Source of the DNA: JBDRMV01 sp043825615
GTDB taxonomy: Bacteria > CG03
Length of the DNA: 14,159 nt
Reading direction: 5' to 3'
Assembly: GCA_043825615.1 (NCBI GenBank)
Contig: JBDRRS010000005.1
Coordinates: 1-14,159 of the forward strand
Numbering within the stretch: position 1 is the stretch's first letter; each line of letters opens with the position of its first letter. The notes below the pieces were generated by a model. That model was not told where the DNA came from, ran no database searches, and worked only from the letters and a program-made list of their open reading frames with translations. Below, piece by piece: positions 13,396 through 14,159 of the stretch. Position numbers and translations under genes: made by a program.

Positions 13396-14159
13396 ATGCA
13401 GCTTAAAAAAGTCAGGGTAAACGACATTATTACGGCTAAATATCAGATGAGGTTCAACACCGCAAAGAAAGATATTGACAGTTTAGTCCGCTCAATACGT
13501 ATGAACGGACTCCTGTGTCCGCCCTCAGCAACAAGTAAAGGAAGTAAATACATTCTTGCTTTTGGCCACCGGCGGCTTGAAGCGGTAAAGAAACTTAACT
13601 GGAAAGAACTCACCATTATTGTTTTGGACGGGATGAACGAGAAGGATTTAGTTGTTAAAACATTAGTGGAAAATATTGAAAAGGTTAACCTAACACCGTT
13701 AGAGAAAGCAAAAGCGTATCAGAATATGATTGAGGAACTTGATATTACACAGCAGGAATTGGCGCAAAGATGCGGCAGGAGCCAGTCCGAAATTGCTAAT
13801 CATATACGGCTTCTCAACCGGTTGAATCACTACATCCTCGACTATCTTCAAAAAGGCAGGATATCCTTCGGTCATGCAATGATACTGATGATTCTTGAAG
13901 ATAAAAATAAACAACTTGAAATTTGCAGGGAAGTTATAGAAAAAGAGTTATCAATCAGAGACACATCGCTCCTTGTTGACAGAGCCCGCCCCCGGGACGA
14001 ACTTACCGATAAAGAAAAAGAATTAAACAAAATTGAAAGCGACATAATGAGAGGATTCAAGAGCGAATGGCGCAGCAGAATAAACATAAGACAGGGAAAA
14101 AAAGAAGAGAAACTCGTGGTCTCCTTCAAAGACCGCGAAGAACTCAAAGATTTAATCCG
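13396..14159 (+). CDS. parB: ParB/Spo0J family chromosome partition protein, 3' end cut by window edge
   Basis: The first 254 residues of a ParB protein, a CTP-dependent clamp that loads at parS and spreads on DNA. The N-terminal ParB/Srx-fold domain contains the partition motif GHRRLEAVKKL (57-67; His replaces the commoner Glu of GERR) and the LVENIEKVNLTPLEKAKAY block (90-108). The helix-turn-helix ITQQELAQRCGRSQSEIANH (117-136) should read the parS core. ISFGHAMILM (156-165) and the C-terminal region follow. AGGAGG (13385-13390) lies 5 nt before the ATG. No parA is seen upstream, since the neighbouring gene is serC on the other strand; parA may lie downstream outside the window or be distant. 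The gene is open to the last base. Confidence 0.95.
   Translation, partial: MQLKKVRVNDIITAKYQMRFNTAKKDIDSLVRSIRMNGLLCPPSATSKGSKYILAFGHRRLEAVKKLNWKELTIIVLDGMNEKDLVVKTLVENIEKVNLTPLEKAKAYQNMIEELDITQQELAQRCGRSQSEIANHIRLLNRLNHYILDYLQKGRISFGHAMILMILEDKNKQLEICREVIEKELSIRDTSLLVDRARPRDELTDKEKELNKIESDIMRGFKSEWRSRINIRQGKKEEKLVVSFKDREELKDLI

Overview
The window looks like a chromosomal segment of an uncultivated, probably Gram-negative-type bacterium of moderate GC content. An Elusimicrobiota/Omnitrophota-like lineage is my low-confidence guess, from the mix of a CHASE2 adenylate cyclase, a Crp/Fnr regulator, TldD, DUF1015 and a short SerA. No rRNA, tRNA, transposase, phage gene or CRISPR array is visible. 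Coding density is high and overlapping starts and stops are common.

Region 1 (1-6629, + strand) begins with the 3' end of mltG. It continues with an unusual single polypeptide that joins a RecB/Cas4-like PD-(D/E)XK nuclease carrying a four-cysteine (probable Fe-S) signature to a GAF-like domain and an active-looking GGDEF diguanylate cyclase. A TldD metalloprotease follows. Next comes a 180-bp GC-rich, highly self-complementary spacer, a CHASE2 adenylate cyclase of the K/T (class IIIb) type, a Crp/Fnr regulator with cAMP-binding residues, and a PII-like protein with a shortened T-loop that lacks the uridylylated Tyr. This stretch therefore holds predicted makers or readers of c-di-GMP, cAMP and ATP/ADP status.

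Region 2 (6692-10996, + strand) is the best candidate for an undescribed system. A near-consensus sigma70-type promoter sits so close to the first ATG that the transcript should be leaderless or almost so. It would drive four tightly packed genes: an unknown 262-aa protein (ORF A); a 628-aa protein (ORF B) with a complete DnaA-type AAA+ core but neither DnaA domain I nor the DNA-binding domain IV; a stand-alone CheY-like receiver; and a DUF1015 protein. ORF A and ORF B appear to share the same N-terminal and C-terminal domains. ORF B thus looks like ORF A with a DnaA ATPase and a zinc ribbon inserted.

Region 3 (10997-13157) holds a pair of tight hairpins between convergent genes, then a minus-strand serC-serA operon with a good promoter at 13201-13229. 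DUF1015 proteins are often found beside serine biosynthesis genes and carry a DGHHR motif, so the DUF1015 gene may belong functionally with serC-serA.

Region 4 (13158-14159) is a 238-bp divergent intergenic region with a perfect 22-bp palindrome that matches the parS core, 13 bp upstream of a ParB gene that runs off the right edge. This suggests, without proving, that the locus is near a chromosomal partition region.
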